NCBI RefSeq assembly: GCF_028198145.1
Contig: NZ_CP116338.1
Location: forward strand, 2,170,001-2,234,000
Direction: 5' to 3'
Length of the DNA: 64,000 nucleotides
Source: Microbacterium sp. nov. GSS16
GTDB lineage: Bacteria; Actinomycetota; Actinomycetes; Actinomycetales; Microbacteriaceae
The notes beneath the pieces are model-generated. The model did not search any database, was not told where the DNA came from, and worked only from the letters and a program-made list of their open reading frames with translations. Of the stretch, positions 18,427-29,994 are shown piece by piece. Both the position numbers and the translations under genes were made by a program. The stretch's first letter is position 1. Each line of letters starts with the position of its first letter.

Positions 18427-18876
18427 GTGACTCATTCCGTTGCCGTCCCCATTATCTCGGCGAACGCGCCGTTCTACGCGCACCCCGGAGACGCCGGGGC
18501 GGATCTGCTGTCGGCCGAGGCCGTCCGGCTCGAGCCGGGCGAGCGCGCGCTGATCGGCACCGGCGTGCGCATCGCGCTACCCGAGGGCTACGCGGCATTC
18601 GTCGTGCCGCGCAGCGGCCTCGCCGCCAAGCACGGCATCACCGTGGTGAACTCGCCCGGCACCGTCGATGCGGGCTACCGGGGCGAGATCAGAGTCAGCC
18701 TGCTCAACACCGACAGCAGGGAAGCGTACGATGTGGCGGTCGGCGACCGCATCGCGCAGCTCATCGTGATGCCCGTCGTGCAGGCGCATTTCGAGCCCGT
18801 CGACGAGCTGCCCGAGAGTGCGCGCGGTGACGGCGGATTCGGGTCGACCGGCTATACCCAGGGAAAGAGCGAATGA
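18427..18876 (+). CDS. dut: dUTP diphosphatase (trimeric dUTPase)
   Basis: 149 residues, the usual length. It hydrolyses dUTP to dUMP and pyrophosphate, keeping uracil out of DNA and supplying dTMP synthesis. The motifs are in order: GDAGADL, PRSGLAAKHGITV, NSPGTVDAGYRGEI with the catalytic Asp, LIVMPV, and the C-terminal arm GDGGFGSTGY. The start GTG 18427 is set by the leaderless -10 box. It overlaps the DUF3710 gene by ATGA. Confidence 0.96.
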   Translation: MTHSVAVPIISANAPFYAHPGDAGADLLSAEAVRLEPGERALIGTGVRIALPEGYAAFVVPRSGLAAKHGITVVNSPGTVDAGYRGEIRVSLLNTDSREAYDVAVGDRIAQLIVMPVVQAHFEPVDELPESARGDGGFGSTGYTQGKSE

Positions 18877-19460
18877 CTGAAGAGATCGAACCCACGCTGA
18901 AGTCCGCACCGGCCGATCGCGCGACCGCCGGCCCGTTCGACGACAGCGAGGCGAACCCCGTTCGTCCGTACATCGACCTCGGCGGCATCAAGGTGCTGCC
19001 CCGCGAGGGTCTGAACCTGCGCCTCGAGGTCGAGGAGCAGAGCAAGAGGATCGTGGCAGTGGGGCTCGACTACGCCGGCTCGTCGCTGCAGGTGCAGCCT
19101 TTCGCCGCGCCGCGCTCGCGCGGCCTGTGGGATGAGACGCGGGTGCAGCTGCGCGAACAGATCCGCACGCAGGGCGGGCGGGTCGAGGAGCGCGAGGGCA
19201 CCCTGGGCAGGGAGCTTCTCGCCGAGGTGCCCGCGACGGCCGCGGAGGGGTCAGGCATGCGGCTGGCGCGCTTCGTCGGCGTAGACGGTCCGCGGTGGTT
19301 CCTGCGCGGAGTCATCGGCGGTGATGCGGCCTCCGATCCGTCCGCCGCCGAGCAGGTCGAGGACCTGTTCCGCTCGATCGTCGTCGTGCGAGGCGCGACG
19401 CCGATGCCGCCGCGCGATCTGATCCCCCTGAAGATGCCCTCCACGCCGGGATCGGCGTGA
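18873..19460 (+). CDS. DUF3710 family protein
   Basis: 195 residues of a soluble actinobacterial family typically encoded right after dut. The family-like parts are YIDLGGIKVLPREGL, GLWDETRVQLREQI and VDGPRWFLRGVIGG. Function unknown. The gene overlaps dut (ATGA) and the DUF3159 gene (GTGA), so the three form one translationally coupled operon. Confidence 0.9.
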   Translation: MTEEIEPTLKSAPADRATAGPFDDSEANPVRPYIDLGGIKVLPREGLNLRLEVEEQSKRIVAVGLDYAGSSLQVQPFAAPRSRGLWDETRVQLREQIRTQGGRVEEREGTLGRELLAEVPATAAEGSGMRLARFVGVDGPRWFLRGVIGGDAASDPSAAEQVEDLFRSIVVVRGATPMPPRDLIPLKMPSTPGSA

Positions 19461-20245
19461 CGCAGGCGAACGACCGGGGCGAGTCGCGCGCTCCCGCCCA
19501 TTCCTCGCCCGTGCCCGCGGGATCACCCGAGCCCGCCGGATCACCCGAGCCCGCTGGATCACCCGAGCCGTCGGCGGCCGACGTCATCGGCGCCGCTCTC
19601 GGCGGCGCCGCCCGCCGTGCCGGGCTGAGCTCGGAGACCGACGAGAGCGCCCACCGGGTCGTGTGGAGTGCGATGGGCGGATGGCGCGGGATCGTGGAGT
19701 CGGTGCTGCCCAGTCTCGCGTTCGTGATCCTGTTCACCCTCCGGCCCGACCCGCTGCTGCTGTCGCTCGGCGTGTCGGTCGGGATCGCCGCCGTGTTCAC
19801 GATCGTCCGGCTCGTGCAGAAGTCACCACCGGCTGCGGCGTTCGGCGGTCTGGTCGCCGCGGCTGCGGCTGCCGGGCTGGCGCTGTGGACGGGACGCGGC
19901 GCCGACAACTTCATCCCCGGTCTGATCACGAACGCGCTCTACGGCACGGTGATGGTCGTCGCCGCCCTGATCGGCTGGTCGATCATCGGCCTCGCCGTCG
20001 GATTCCTGATGGGGGAGGGCACCGCGTGGCGCGACGACCGACGCAAGCGCCGCGCCTTCTTCTGGCTCGGACTCGCCTGGGGCGCGCTGTTCCTGTTGCG
20101 CCTGGCGGTGCAGCTGCCGCTGTACCTCACGGATCAGGTCACCCTGCTCGGCACCCTCAAGCTGGTCATGGGTCTGCCGCTGTTCGCACCCATGGTCGCC
20201 GTGACGTGGCTGGTCGTCCGAGCGCTCTACCGGCGCGTCGAGTAG
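19457..20245 (+). CDS. DUF3159 family membrane protein
   Basis: 262 residues. A low-complexity N-terminus with three AGSPEP repeats is followed by [19 protein letters not shown] and five to six hydrophobic segments (about residues 85-250), typical of DUF3159 integral membrane proteins. Function unknown. Start GTG 19457 overlaps the previous stop. Confidence 0.9.
   Translation: MTQANDRGESRAPAHSSPVPAGSPEPAGSPEPAGSPEPSAADVIGAALGGAARRAGLSSETDESAHRVVWSAMGGWRGIVESVLPSLAFVILFTLRPDPLLLSLGVSVGIAAVFTIVRLVQKSPPAAAFGGLVAAAAAAGLALWTGRGADNFIPGLITNALYGTVMVVAALIGWSIIGLAVGFLMGEGTAWRDDRRKRRAFFWLGLAWGALFLLRLAVQLPLYLTDQVTLLGTLKLVMGLPLFAPMVAVTWLVVRALYRRVE
19513..19568 (+). repeat. 18-bp tandem repeat encoding AGSPEP
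   Basis: Three in-frame copies of ggatcacccgagcccgcc-like units in the disordered N-terminus of the DUF3159 protein. Confidence 0.75.
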
Positions 20246-20271
20246 CCGCCGAGCGGCGTCTCTTCTGCTAG

Positions 20272-20295
20272 ATTTATCTCGACGTCAAGATAAAT
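20272..20295 (+). promoter_or_regulatory. 24-bp operator-like palindrome upstream of acnA
   Basis: ATTTATCTCGAC (20272-20283) is followed directly by GTCAAGATAAAT (20284-20295); the arms match at 11 of 12 positions. The A/T-rich TATCTTGACGTCAAGATA-type dyad is the form bound by MarR-family and similar dimeric regulators. It stands 126 bases before the aconitase start in an otherwise GC-rich region. The regulator is not in the window. Confidence 0.65.
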
Positions 20296-20329
20296 TGCTC
20301 ATTCCGCCGAGCGGTCGTCCGGCGCAGAC

Positions 20330-20349
20330 TGGTAAGGCAGGCCTTGCTA
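20330..20349 (+). promoter_or_regulatory. possible second regulatory dyad upstream of acnA
   Basis: TGGTAAGGCAGGCCTTGCTA contains a TAAGGC-AG-GCCTTG dyad (five of six pairs). It resembles DtxR/IdeR-type iron boxes loosely, and iron control of an Fe-S aconitase would be logical. The match is weak. Confidence 0.25.
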
Positions 20350-20420
20350 GCCCTGGTGCTCACTCGGCGAGCAAGATGGAAGCGCCTGTCGCTCCCATCC
20401 GATCAGAAGGAGACGGATTC

Positions 20421-23282
<2,862 letters not shown>

Positions 23283-23290
23283 CGCGAGCA

Positions 23291-23328
23291 GACGAGGGCC
23301 CGGATGCCTCGGCATCCGGGCCCTCGTC
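23291..23328 (+). terminator. intrinsic terminator after acnA
   Basis: An 18-bp perfect inverted repeat (arms 23291-23308 and 23311-23328, beginning GACGAGGGCCCGG) starts nine bases after the acnA stop. The dxs -10 box follows 12 bases later. Confidence 0.85.
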
Positions 23329-23339
23329 GTATCGCGCGG

Positions 23340-23345
23340 TAGAAT
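23340..23345 (+). promoter_or_regulatory. -10 box of dxs
   Basis: TAGAAT at 23340. The expected start of transcription is near 23352, leaving a leader of about 48 bases with GGAAGGA before the ATG at 23400. An in-frame ATG also lies at 23352. Confidence 0.55.
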
Positions 23346-23399
23346 ATCCGGATGCGCGCGCCGTCTCCGGCGTGCGGTCAACGTCGCGGAAGGACGTCC

Positions 23400-25343
23400 A
23401 TGCCGATCCTGCCGAGCATCACCGGCCCCCGAGATCTCGATCGACTCTCCAACGGGGAAATGGTCGAGCTGGCGGCTGAGATCCGAGCATTCCTGGTCGA
23501 GAACGTCGCTCGCACCGGCGGGCACCTCGGGCCGAACCTCGGCGTCGTCGAGCTCACGATCGCCCTGCATCGGGTGTTCTCCTCACCCGACGATCCGATC
23601 ATCTTCGACACCGGGCACCAGTCGTACGTGCACAAGCTGCTCACCGGTCGCCAGGACTTCTCGAACCTCCGCTCGCGGGGCGGGCTCGCCGGCTACCCGC
23701 AGCGCTCCGAGAGCGTGCACGACGTCGTCGAGTCGTCGCACGCGTCGAGCTCGCTGAGCTGGGCCGACGGCATCTCACGGGCGCTGACCGCGACCGGTCG
23801 CGCTGATCGGCACGTCGTCGCGGTCGTCGGCGACGGCGCGCTGACCGGCGGGATGACCTGGGAGGCGCTGAACAACATCAGCGACGACAACGAGCGCAAT
23901 CTGGTCATCGTCGTCAACGACAACGGCCGCTCCTACGCTCCGACGATCGGCGGCATGTCGCGCTATCTCAATCGCGTGCGCACCGCGGGCATGTACCGCG
24001 AGATGCACCGGAAGTCCGATCGTCTGTTCCGCGCGTTCGGCCCGCTCGGCCGCGCGGTGTTCCGCGGCGTGCGCGGTGGCACGCACGGATTCCTCTCGCG
24101 CTTCGCGAACAACGTCGCGCTGTACTCCAACCTCGACATCAAGTACCTCGGCCCGGTCGACGGCCACGACGTCGAGGCGCTCATCGAGACGCTGCGATAC
24201 GCGAAGGACTACGGCGCCCCTGTCATCGTGCACGCCATCACCGAGAAGGGGCGCGGCTACCAGCCGGCGCTCGACGATGTGGCCGACCAGTTCCACGCCG
24301 TGGGTCGCATCGATCCGAAGACGGGCGGCGCTCTGTCGTCGTCGTCCGGCACGTCGTGGACCTCGGTCTTCTCCGACGCGCTCGTCGAGATAGGCAGCCG
24401 TGATGACAAGGTCATCGCGATGACCGCCGCGATGCTGCGCCCGACCGGCCTCGCCGCCTTCGCCGAGCGCTTCCCCGACCGGGTGTACGACGTCGGGATC
24501 GCCGAGCAGCACGCCGTCGCGTCCGCCGCCGGGCTCGCCTTCGGCGGTCTGCATCCCGTCGTGGCGATCTACGCCACCTTCATGAACCGTGCGTTCGATC
24601 AGGTGCTGATGGATGTCGCGCTGCACCGCGCCGGCGTGACGTTCGTGCTCGATCGGGCCGGCGTGACCGGTCCGGACGGGCCGAGCCACAACGGGGTGTG
24701 GGATCTCGCGATGCTGCAGATGGTGCCCGGCGTCCGCATCGCCGCCCCACGAGACGCCGTGCGGCTGAGCGAGTGCCTCGCCGAAGCCGTCGCGATCGAC
24801 GACGCGCCGACCGTGGTCCGCTACCCGAAGGGAGACGTGCCCGACCCGATCACCGCCGTCGAGCGCCTCGCCGACGGCACCGATGTGCTGGCTCGCGGAG
24901 ACGAGGAGGACGTGCTGATCGTCGCGATCGGCTCGTTCGCCGAGGTGGCCGTCGACATCGCCGCGCGACTGGATGCGCGCGGCATCGGCGCGACGGTGAT
25001 CGATCCGAGGTGGGCGGTTCCCGTGCAGCCGTCGGTCGTATCCCTGGCGGCGCGGCATCGTCTTGTGATCACGCTGGAGGACGGCATCCGCGCGGGCGGC
25101 ATCGGCACGCGCGTGCGTCAGGTGCTCCGCGAGGCGGGGATCGACACCGGCGTCGATGAGCTGGGCGTGCAGGACGAGTTCCTGCAGCACGCCTCGCGCG
25201 AGCAGATCCTCGAGGACGCCGGGCTCACGGCCGAGAAGATCACGGCCGACATCGTCGCACAGGTGGGAGGCACCAGGATCCCGGTGGCGAAGGCGGCCGG
25301 ACAGACCGGCGCCATCGACCTCTCACTCATTCAGAAGCACTGA
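23400..25343 (+). CDS. dxs: 1-deoxy-D-xylulose-5-phosphate synthase
   Basis: 647 residues. It condenses pyruvate and glyceraldehyde 3-phosphate, the first step of the MEP isoprenoid pathway. Motifs include GGHLGPNLGVVELT, GHQSYVHKLLTGR, the ThDP site GDGALTGGMTWEALNN, DVGIAEQHAVASAAG with the catalytic Glu, and the C-terminal EDGIRAGGIG. The start ATG 23400 (MPILPSITGPRDL) has GGAAGG upstream; an in-frame ATG at 23352 would add 16 atypical residues. The 3' end overlaps convergent glpD by 17 bases. Confidence 0.96.
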   Translation: MPILPSITGPRDLDRLSNGEMVELAAEIRAFLVENVARTGGHLGPNLGVVELTIALHRVFSSPDDPIIFDTGHQSYVHKLLTGRQDFSNLRSRGGLAGYPQRSESVHDVVESSHASSSLSWADGISRALTATGRADRHVVAVVGDGALTGGMTWEALNNISDDNERNLVIVVNDNGRSYAPTIGGMSRYLNRVRTAGMYREMHRKSDRLFRAFGPLGRAVFRGVRGGTHGFLSRFANNVALYSNLDIKYLGPVDGHDVEALIETLRYAKDYGAPVIVHAITEKGRGYQPALDDVADQFHAVGRIDPKTGGALSSSSGTSWTSVFSDALVEIGSRDDKVIAMTAAMLRPTGLAAFAERFPDRVYDVGIAEQHAVASAAGLAFGGLHPVVAIYATFMNRAFDQVLMDVALHRAGVTFVLDRAGVTGPDGPSHNGVWDLAMLQMVPGVRIAAPRDAVRLSECLAEAVAIDDAPTVVRYPKGDVPDPITAVERLADGTDVLARGDEEDVLIVAIGSFAEVAVDIAARLDARGIGATVIDPRWAVPVQPSVVSLAARHRLVITLEDGIRAGGIGTRVRQVLREAGIDTGVDELGVQDEFLQHASREQILEDAGLTAEKITADIVAQVGGTRIPVAKAAGQTGAIDLSLIQKH

Positions 25344-26838
25344 GCTCGTCGAGCGTCCGGTCGACGAGCCGGGTGACCGGCGCGAGCAGAGCTGCGCGCC
25401 GCGCGGGCACCACGTCCGCTCGCAGCCGACGATCCAACACGTCATCGGCATCGAGAGCGCCCTCCTCGCGCACGGCGTTCACGACGTCCTGCTCGGTCGC
25501 CGCCGCACCGTCGACGAGCGGCGCCTGCGGGATCCGCTCGGGCAGCGCCACCAGCCGCAGAGAGGCCGTGGTGCACGCAGCCGCCTCGAGTCGGCCGCGT
25601 TCGACGGCGACGTCGACGGCGTCCTGCGCCATGCGACGGTACGTCGTGAGCTTTCCCCCCAGCACGCTCACGACGCCGGCGTCGGACACCGTCACGAGGT
25701 GACGACGCGACACGTCGGCCGAGGTGGCATCGCCGCTGTCGACCAGCGGACGAAGGCCGGCGAACGCCCCGAGCACCCGCTCCCGCGGCAGGGGACGAGC
25801 GAGCACTCGATTCAGCGTGTCGAGCAGGAACACGATCTCGCCTTCGGTCGGCTCGGCGACATCGGGCACGGGGCCGGGCGCGTCCTCATCGGTCAGTCCT
25901 ACGTAGACGAGCCCGTCCGGCTGCGGGAGGGCGAAGACGTAGCGGCTGATCGAGCCGGGGTGCGGGATGGTGAGCGCGGCGGTGGGATGCCCGAGGTCGG
26001 CGCCGTCGAGCACGATGTGCGTGCCGCGGCTGGGCCGAACCCGGATCGCTCCGTCGAGTGATCCCGCCCAGACGCCGGTGGCGTTGATGACGGTGCGAGC
26101 GCGCAGCTGCAGTCTCTCGCCGCTGAGCTCGTCCTCGGCGTCCACCGCATTCGCATGCAGGGCGCGGGCGCGCACGCGAGTGAGGATCTTCGCGCCGAGC
26201 GCCGCCGCGGTGCGCGCGACCGTGACGACGAGACGCGCGTCGTCGTCGAGCTGGCCGTCGTACGCGACCATGCCGCCGTGCAGTCCCTCGCGTGCCAGCG
26301 CGGGTACGAGACGGCGCGCGTGGCGGCCCGACACCGGGTGCGGCGCCGGCAGCACGCGACGCGGCGTGTGCGCCTGCCAGCGCAGCGCATCTCCGATCAC
26401 CATGCCCGCAGCGCCCGCGCCGCGTTGGCGGATGTCGATGCCGGGAGAGAACGGCAGCAGCTGGGCAAGTGGATGGGTGAGGTGCGGGGCGATGGCGGTC
26501 ATCAGCAGATGGCGCTCCCTGGCACTCTCCCTGGCGGTCGCGACATCACCGGTGGCCAGGTACCGCAGCCCGCCGTGCACGAGCTTCGAGCTGAACCGGC
26601 TGGTGCCGAACGCGAGATCGTGCGCTTCGATCAGCACGACGCTCAATCCTCGGGCGGCGGCATCGAGCGCCGCGCCCGTTCCGGTGATGCCTCCGCCGAC
26701 GATCAGCACGTCGGCGACGGTCTCCGCAGCCCGCGCGAGCTCGATCCGGCGCCGCGATGCGTTCAGGGCCGCAGAGCTGTTCCCGGACGCAGAGCCCTTC
26801 CTGGACGCAGAGCCCTTCCTGGACGCAGAGCTGTTCAT
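25327..26838 (-). CDS. glpD: glycerol-3-phosphate dehydrogenase/oxidase
   Basis: 503 residues, somewhat shorter than the usual 550-580. The FAD-dependent enzyme oxidises sn-glycerol 3-phosphate to DHAP at the membrane. Motifs are the dinucleotide fold VLIVGGGITGTGAALDAAARG, SSKLVHGGLRYL, and GGKLTTYRRMA. The C-terminal domain is present but reduced, ending DRRLRADVVPARR and a short tail. The first 25 residues contain repeated ASRKGS units from an 18-bp tandem repeat and are probably disordered. It overlaps tetR by ATGA. Context with an AGPS-like protein and a diacylglycerol kinase resembles Rv2249c-Rv2252 of M. tuberculosis. Confidence 0.92.
   Translation of the reverse strand: MNSSASRKGSASRKGSASGNSSAALNASRRRIELARAAETVADVLIVGGGITGTGAALDAAARGLSVVLIEAHDLAFGTSRFSSKLVHGGLRYLATGDVATARESARERHLLMTAIAPHLTHPLAQLLPFSPGIDIRQRGAGAAGMVIGDALRWQAHTPRRVLPAPHPVSGRHARRLVPALAREGLHGGMVAYDGQLDDDARLVVTVARTAAALGAKILTRVRARALHANAVDAEDELSGERLQLRARTVINATGVWAGSLDGAIRVRPSRGTHIVLDGADLGHPTAALTIPHPGSISRYVFALPQPDGLVYVGLTDEDAPGPVPDVAEPTEGEIVFLLDTLNRVLARPLPRERVLGAFAGLRPLVDSGDATSADVSRRHLVTVSDAGVVSVLGGKLTTYRRMAQDAVDVAVERGRLEAAACTTASLRLVALPERIPQAPLVDGAAATEQDVVNAVREEGALDADDVLDRRLRADVVPARRAALLAPVTRLVDRTLDELSASE
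26782..26832 (-). repeat. 18-bp tandem repeat in the 5' end of glpD
   Basis: Units of ttcctggacgcagagccc (plus strand) recur about three times in frame and give ASRKGS-type repeats in the N-terminus of the enzyme. Confidence 0.7.
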
Positions 26839-27449
26839 GGCCGCAGCATCCCGTCGACGGCGGCATGCAGCTCGTGCTCCCAGGCGTCGTCGCTGATCAG
26901 ATCCGACACGGTGCCGTGGGACAGGATCGCGGACTGGGTCATGATCAGCAGCATCACGGCGATGTGCCCGGGGTCTCCGGTGCGCACCGATCCGCCCGTC
27001 TGTCCGGCGGCGACGGATGCCGAGAGCCAGCGCAGGATGGCGCGCTGGCTGGCACCGAACCTGTGCAGGGTGTAGCGCGTGAAGATCTCGGGCTCACGCT
27101 CGAGCAACGCCGCGTAGAGCGGATCCGCCTGGAAGGCGCGGGTGAAATCGTGCACCGCGGTGACCAGGGCGGGGCGATCCGCCGCCACCGGGATCCCGTC
27201 GAGCAGTCGCAGCATGCGCCGCAGCAGAGTGGTGCGCACCACCTCGTCGGCGCTCGCCCAGCTGCGATACACGGTAGGGCGGCTGACCTCGGCGGTGCGA
27301 GCGAGCTCGGCGATCGCGAGTCCGCGCACGCCGCGCTGCGCGATGAGCAGCTCGGCGGCGTCGAGGATGCGATGCTGCATGGCCTCCCAGCGCCCGGGGA
27401 GCGCGCCGTCGGAGACCATGGCATCGGTCTGCGGTTGACGATCTTCCAT
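26835..27449 (-). CDS. TetR/AcrR family transcriptional regulator
   Basis: 204 residues. The N-terminal helix-turn-helix spans about residues 25-70 (RILDAAELLIAQRGVRGLAI, then RTAEVSRPTVYRSWAS); the C-terminal ligand-binding part is all-helical. It overlaps glpD and is divergent from the AGPS-like gene with 20 bases between starts. A TACAGT -10 box on the minus strand (27465-27460) lies in that gap, so autoregulation and control of the divergent lipid genes are likely. Effector unknown. Confidence 0.9.
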   Translation of the reverse strand: MEDRQPQTDAMVSDGALPGRWEAMQHRILDAAELLIAQRGVRGLAIAELARTAEVSRPTVYRSWASADEVVRTTLLRRMLRLLDGIPVAADRPALVTAVHDFTRAFQADPLYAALLEREPEIFTRYTLHRFGASQRAILRWLSASVAAGQTGGSVRTGDPGHIAVMLLIMTQSAILSHGTVSDLISDDAWEHELHAAVDGMLRP

Positions 27450-27469
27450 GATCTGTCACACTGTAATGC

Positions 27470-29095
27470 ATGACGTCCTCGAGCGACACCGCCGTCGAGC
27501 CGCAGGAGATGCGATGGAACGGCTGGGGAGATCCGGACCGCGCCGTCGAGCTGCCCCGCGCGGTCCGGGCGCTGCTGCCGCTGCTGCTGGGCAGAGTGCC
27601 GCGGCCGGCGCCCTCGGTGCATCTGGACGACGTGCAGGTCGCGCCGTCCCGACTCTCCGGCGCCGACATCGACGCTCTGCGGGCCGTCGTCGGCGACAGT
27701 GAGGTCCGCATCGACGTCGAGTCCAGAGTGCGGCGGTCCGGCGGCAGATCCACCCCCGATCTGCTTCGCCGACGCGAACCACGACAGCGAGCCGCCGACG
27801 CGGTGGTGCGTCCATCGACCCATGACGAGGTCGCGGCGGTGCTGGCGGTCGCCGGCGAGCACGGGATCGCGGTCGTGCCGGTCGGCGGCGGCACGAGCGT
27901 GGTGGGCGGAGTCGCCCCCGACGCCGGCCGTCACCGAGCGGTGATCGCTCTCGACCTCGCCCGGCTGAGCGGGCTGGTCGGACTCGACCCGGTCAGCGGC
28001 GAGGCGGTGCTGCTCGCCGGCACGCGCGGTCCGGAGGCGGAGCGCCTGCTCGCCGAGCACGGCTTCGAACTCGGGCACTATCCGCAGAGCTTCCGGTATG
28101 CCAGCATCGGCGGGTTCGCGGCCGCGCGCTCCTCCGGCCAGAACTCCGCCGGCTACGGGCGGTTCGATGCGATGGTCACCGGGCTGCGCGCGGCGACGCC
28201 GACCGGTGATCTCGATCTCGGCGGCGCCCCCGGATCGGCGGCGGGTCCGGACCTCACCCGACTGCTGCTCGGTTCGGAGGGGATCTTCGGGGTGATCACC
28301 GAAGTGCGCGTTCGCGTTCATCGGATACCGCAGACCCGCGTCGTCGAATCATGGAGCTTCCCGGATTTCACCACCGGAGCAGACGCCCTGCGCGAGGTCG
28401 TCCAGCGTGGCGGCACACCCACAGTCATCCGCCTCTCCGACGAGGCGGAGACCGGCGTGAGCCTGGCGCAGGTCGGCCGCATCGGCAAGGCGCTCGCGAA
28501 GGGCGCCAGCGCGGTGACCGTCTTCGAGGGCGAGGATGCCGAGCACAGGCGCGCCCGCACGGCGGAGCTGATCGCCGCCGCCGGCGGGACCAGCACCGGG
28601 CAGGGCGCAGCCGAGGATTGGGCCAGAACGCGGTTCGACGGACCGTACCTTCGTGACGCGCTGCTCGATGCGGGCGTCTTCTGCGAGACGCTGGAGACCG
28701 CGACCACCTGGTCGAACCTGCAGCGGCTGCGGGCCGCGGTGACCTCCGCGCTCAAGGACGGATTCGCCGCGGCCGGCGCGCGGAGCTTCGTGATGTGCCA
28801 CATCTCGCATCTCTACCCCACCGGCGCCTCGCTGTACTTCACCGTCCTCGCCGGGGTCAGGAACGATCAGCTGCAGACGTGGGACACGGTGAAACGCCGG
28901 GTGGGGGACGCGATCGTGGCATCCGGCGGCACCATCACCCACCATCACGCGATCGGCCGCGACCACGCGCAGTGGCTGCCTCGGGAGGTCGGCGAGACGG
29001 GCATCCGCATCCTTCGGGCGGTCAAGCGCGAACTCGACCCGCGGGGGATCATGAACCCGAACGCGCTGGTCGGCGGAGAACCGCACCGTGAATGA
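27470..29095 (+). CDS. FAD-linked oxidase, alkyl-DHAP synthase (AGPS)-like
   Basis: 541 residues of the VAO/PCMH flavoprotein family closest in pattern to alkyldihydroxyacetonephosphate synthase. The FAD domain has VVPVGGGTSVVGGV and QSFRYASIGGFAAARSSGQN, then AGYGRFDAMVTG. Near the C-terminus is the AGPS-type active-site motif THHHAIGRDH followed by LDPRGIMNPN. Eukaryotic AGPS makes ether lipids by exchanging acyl-DHAP with a fatty alcohol; bacterial relatives such as Rv2251 have no proven reaction. It lies in an operon with a diacylglycerol kinase (GTG start overlaps by 8 bases) and opposite glpD, so a glycerolipid role is likely. Confidence 0.82.
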   Translation: MTSSSDTAVEPQEMRWNGWGDPDRAVELPRAVRALLPLLLGRVPRPAPSVHLDDVQVAPSRLSGADIDALRAVVGDSEVRIDVESRVRRSGGRSTPDLLRRREPRQRAADAVVRPSTHDEVAAVLAVAGEHGIAVVPVGGGTSVVGGVAPDAGRHRAVIALDLARLSGLVGLDPVSGEAVLLAGTRGPEAERLLAEHGFELGHYPQSFRYASIGGFAAARSSGQNSAGYGRFDAMVTGLRAATPTGDLDLGGAPGSAAGPDLTRLLLGSEGIFGVITEVRVRVHRIPQTRVVESWSFPDFTTGADALREVVQRGGTPTVIRLSDEAETGVSLAQVGRIGKALAKGASAVTVFEGEDAEHRRARTAELIAAAGGTSTGQGAAEDWARTRFDGPYLRDALLDAGVFCETLETATTWSNLQRLRAAVTSALKDGFAAAGARSFVMCHISHLYPTGASLYFTVLAGVRNDQLQTWDTVKRRVGDAIVASGGTITHHHAIGRDHAQWLPREVGETGIRILRAVKRELDPRGIMNPNALVGGEPHRE

Positions 29096-29990
29096 GGTCG
29101 TGCGCCTCGCCCTCATCATCAACCCGCAGGCGGGCAGGGGGCACGCCGCCCGCGCAGGAGCCGAGGCGGAGAGCGCGCTGCGGACGGCCGGGGCGGAGGT
29201 GGCGCTGCTGGAGGGAAGCTCGGCCGAGCAGACCCGATCGCTCGCTCAGCGGGCGGTGCGCGACGAACCCGATGGGATCGTCGTCGTGGGCGGAGACGGG
29301 ACGCTCACCGGGATCGTCGACCTGCTGGCGGAGAGCGGGCTTCCGATCACCCTCGTTCCGGCGGGCACCGGGAACGATCTGGCGAGAGCGCTCGGCATCC
29401 CGACGGCAGACCCGCAGCGGGCCGCCCTCGCCGCACTGAGCGGTTCCGCACGGACGATCGACCTCGGCACGATCTCGTCGCAGGGGTCGGAACGGGTCTT
29501 CCTCACCGTGGCCGCCCTCGGCTTCGACGCGAAGGTGAGCGAGCGCACGAACACGCTGCGGCACCCGAGCGGTCGGCTGCGCTACTACCTCGCGCTCGTC
29601 GTCGAGCTCGCCCGACTTCGTCAGACGGCGTTCCGGATCTCGGTCGACGGCGAAGTCGAACACGAGCAGCCGGGCACGCTGCTGGCCGTGGGCAACACCG
29701 GCAGCTACGGTGGCGGCATGCCGATCTGCCCCGACGCCCGAGCCGACGACGGGCGGCTCGACGTCGTGCACGTCGCACCGCTCACCCGACTGCGGCTGCT
29801 CCGGCTGTTCCCGCTGCTGCTGCGCGGAACCCACCTGCGTCGGCCGGAGGTGCAGCGCCGGCGGGCCGGCTCGGTGCGGGTGTCGGCACCCGACCTGGTC
29901 GTGTACGCCGACGGCGAGCGCGTCGGCGCGGGGGAGTGCTCGATCGGCGTCCGCCCGGCCGCCGTGACGATGATGATCCCGAGGGAGTGA
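29088..29990 (+). CDS. diacylglycerol/lipid kinase family protein
   Basis: 300 residues of the DagK/YegS family. Visible are the N-terminal ALIINPQAGRG, the nucleotide-binding GGDGTLTGIVDLLAESG, VPAGTGNDLARALG, and the C-terminal DGERVGAG. It phosphorylates diacylglycerol or a related lipid at the inner face of the membrane. The start GTG 29088 overlaps the AGPS-like gene. M. tuberculosis Rv2252 in the same context is a diacylglycerol kinase. Confidence 0.9.
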   Translation: MNEVVRLALIINPQAGRGHAARAGAEAESALRTAGAEVALLEGSSAEQTRSLAQRAVRDEPDGIVVVGGDGTLTGIVDLLAESGLPITLVPAGTGNDLARALGIPTADPQRAALAALSGSARTIDLGTISSQGSERVFLTVAALGFDAKVSERTNTLRHPSGRLRYYLALVVELARLRQTAFRISVDGEVEHEQPGTLLAVGNTGSYGGGMPICPDARADDGRLDVVHVAPLTRLRLLRLFPLLLRGTHLRRPEVQRRRAGSVRVSAPDLVVYADGERVGAGECSIGVRPAAVTMMIPRE

Positions 29991-29994
29991 GCGC

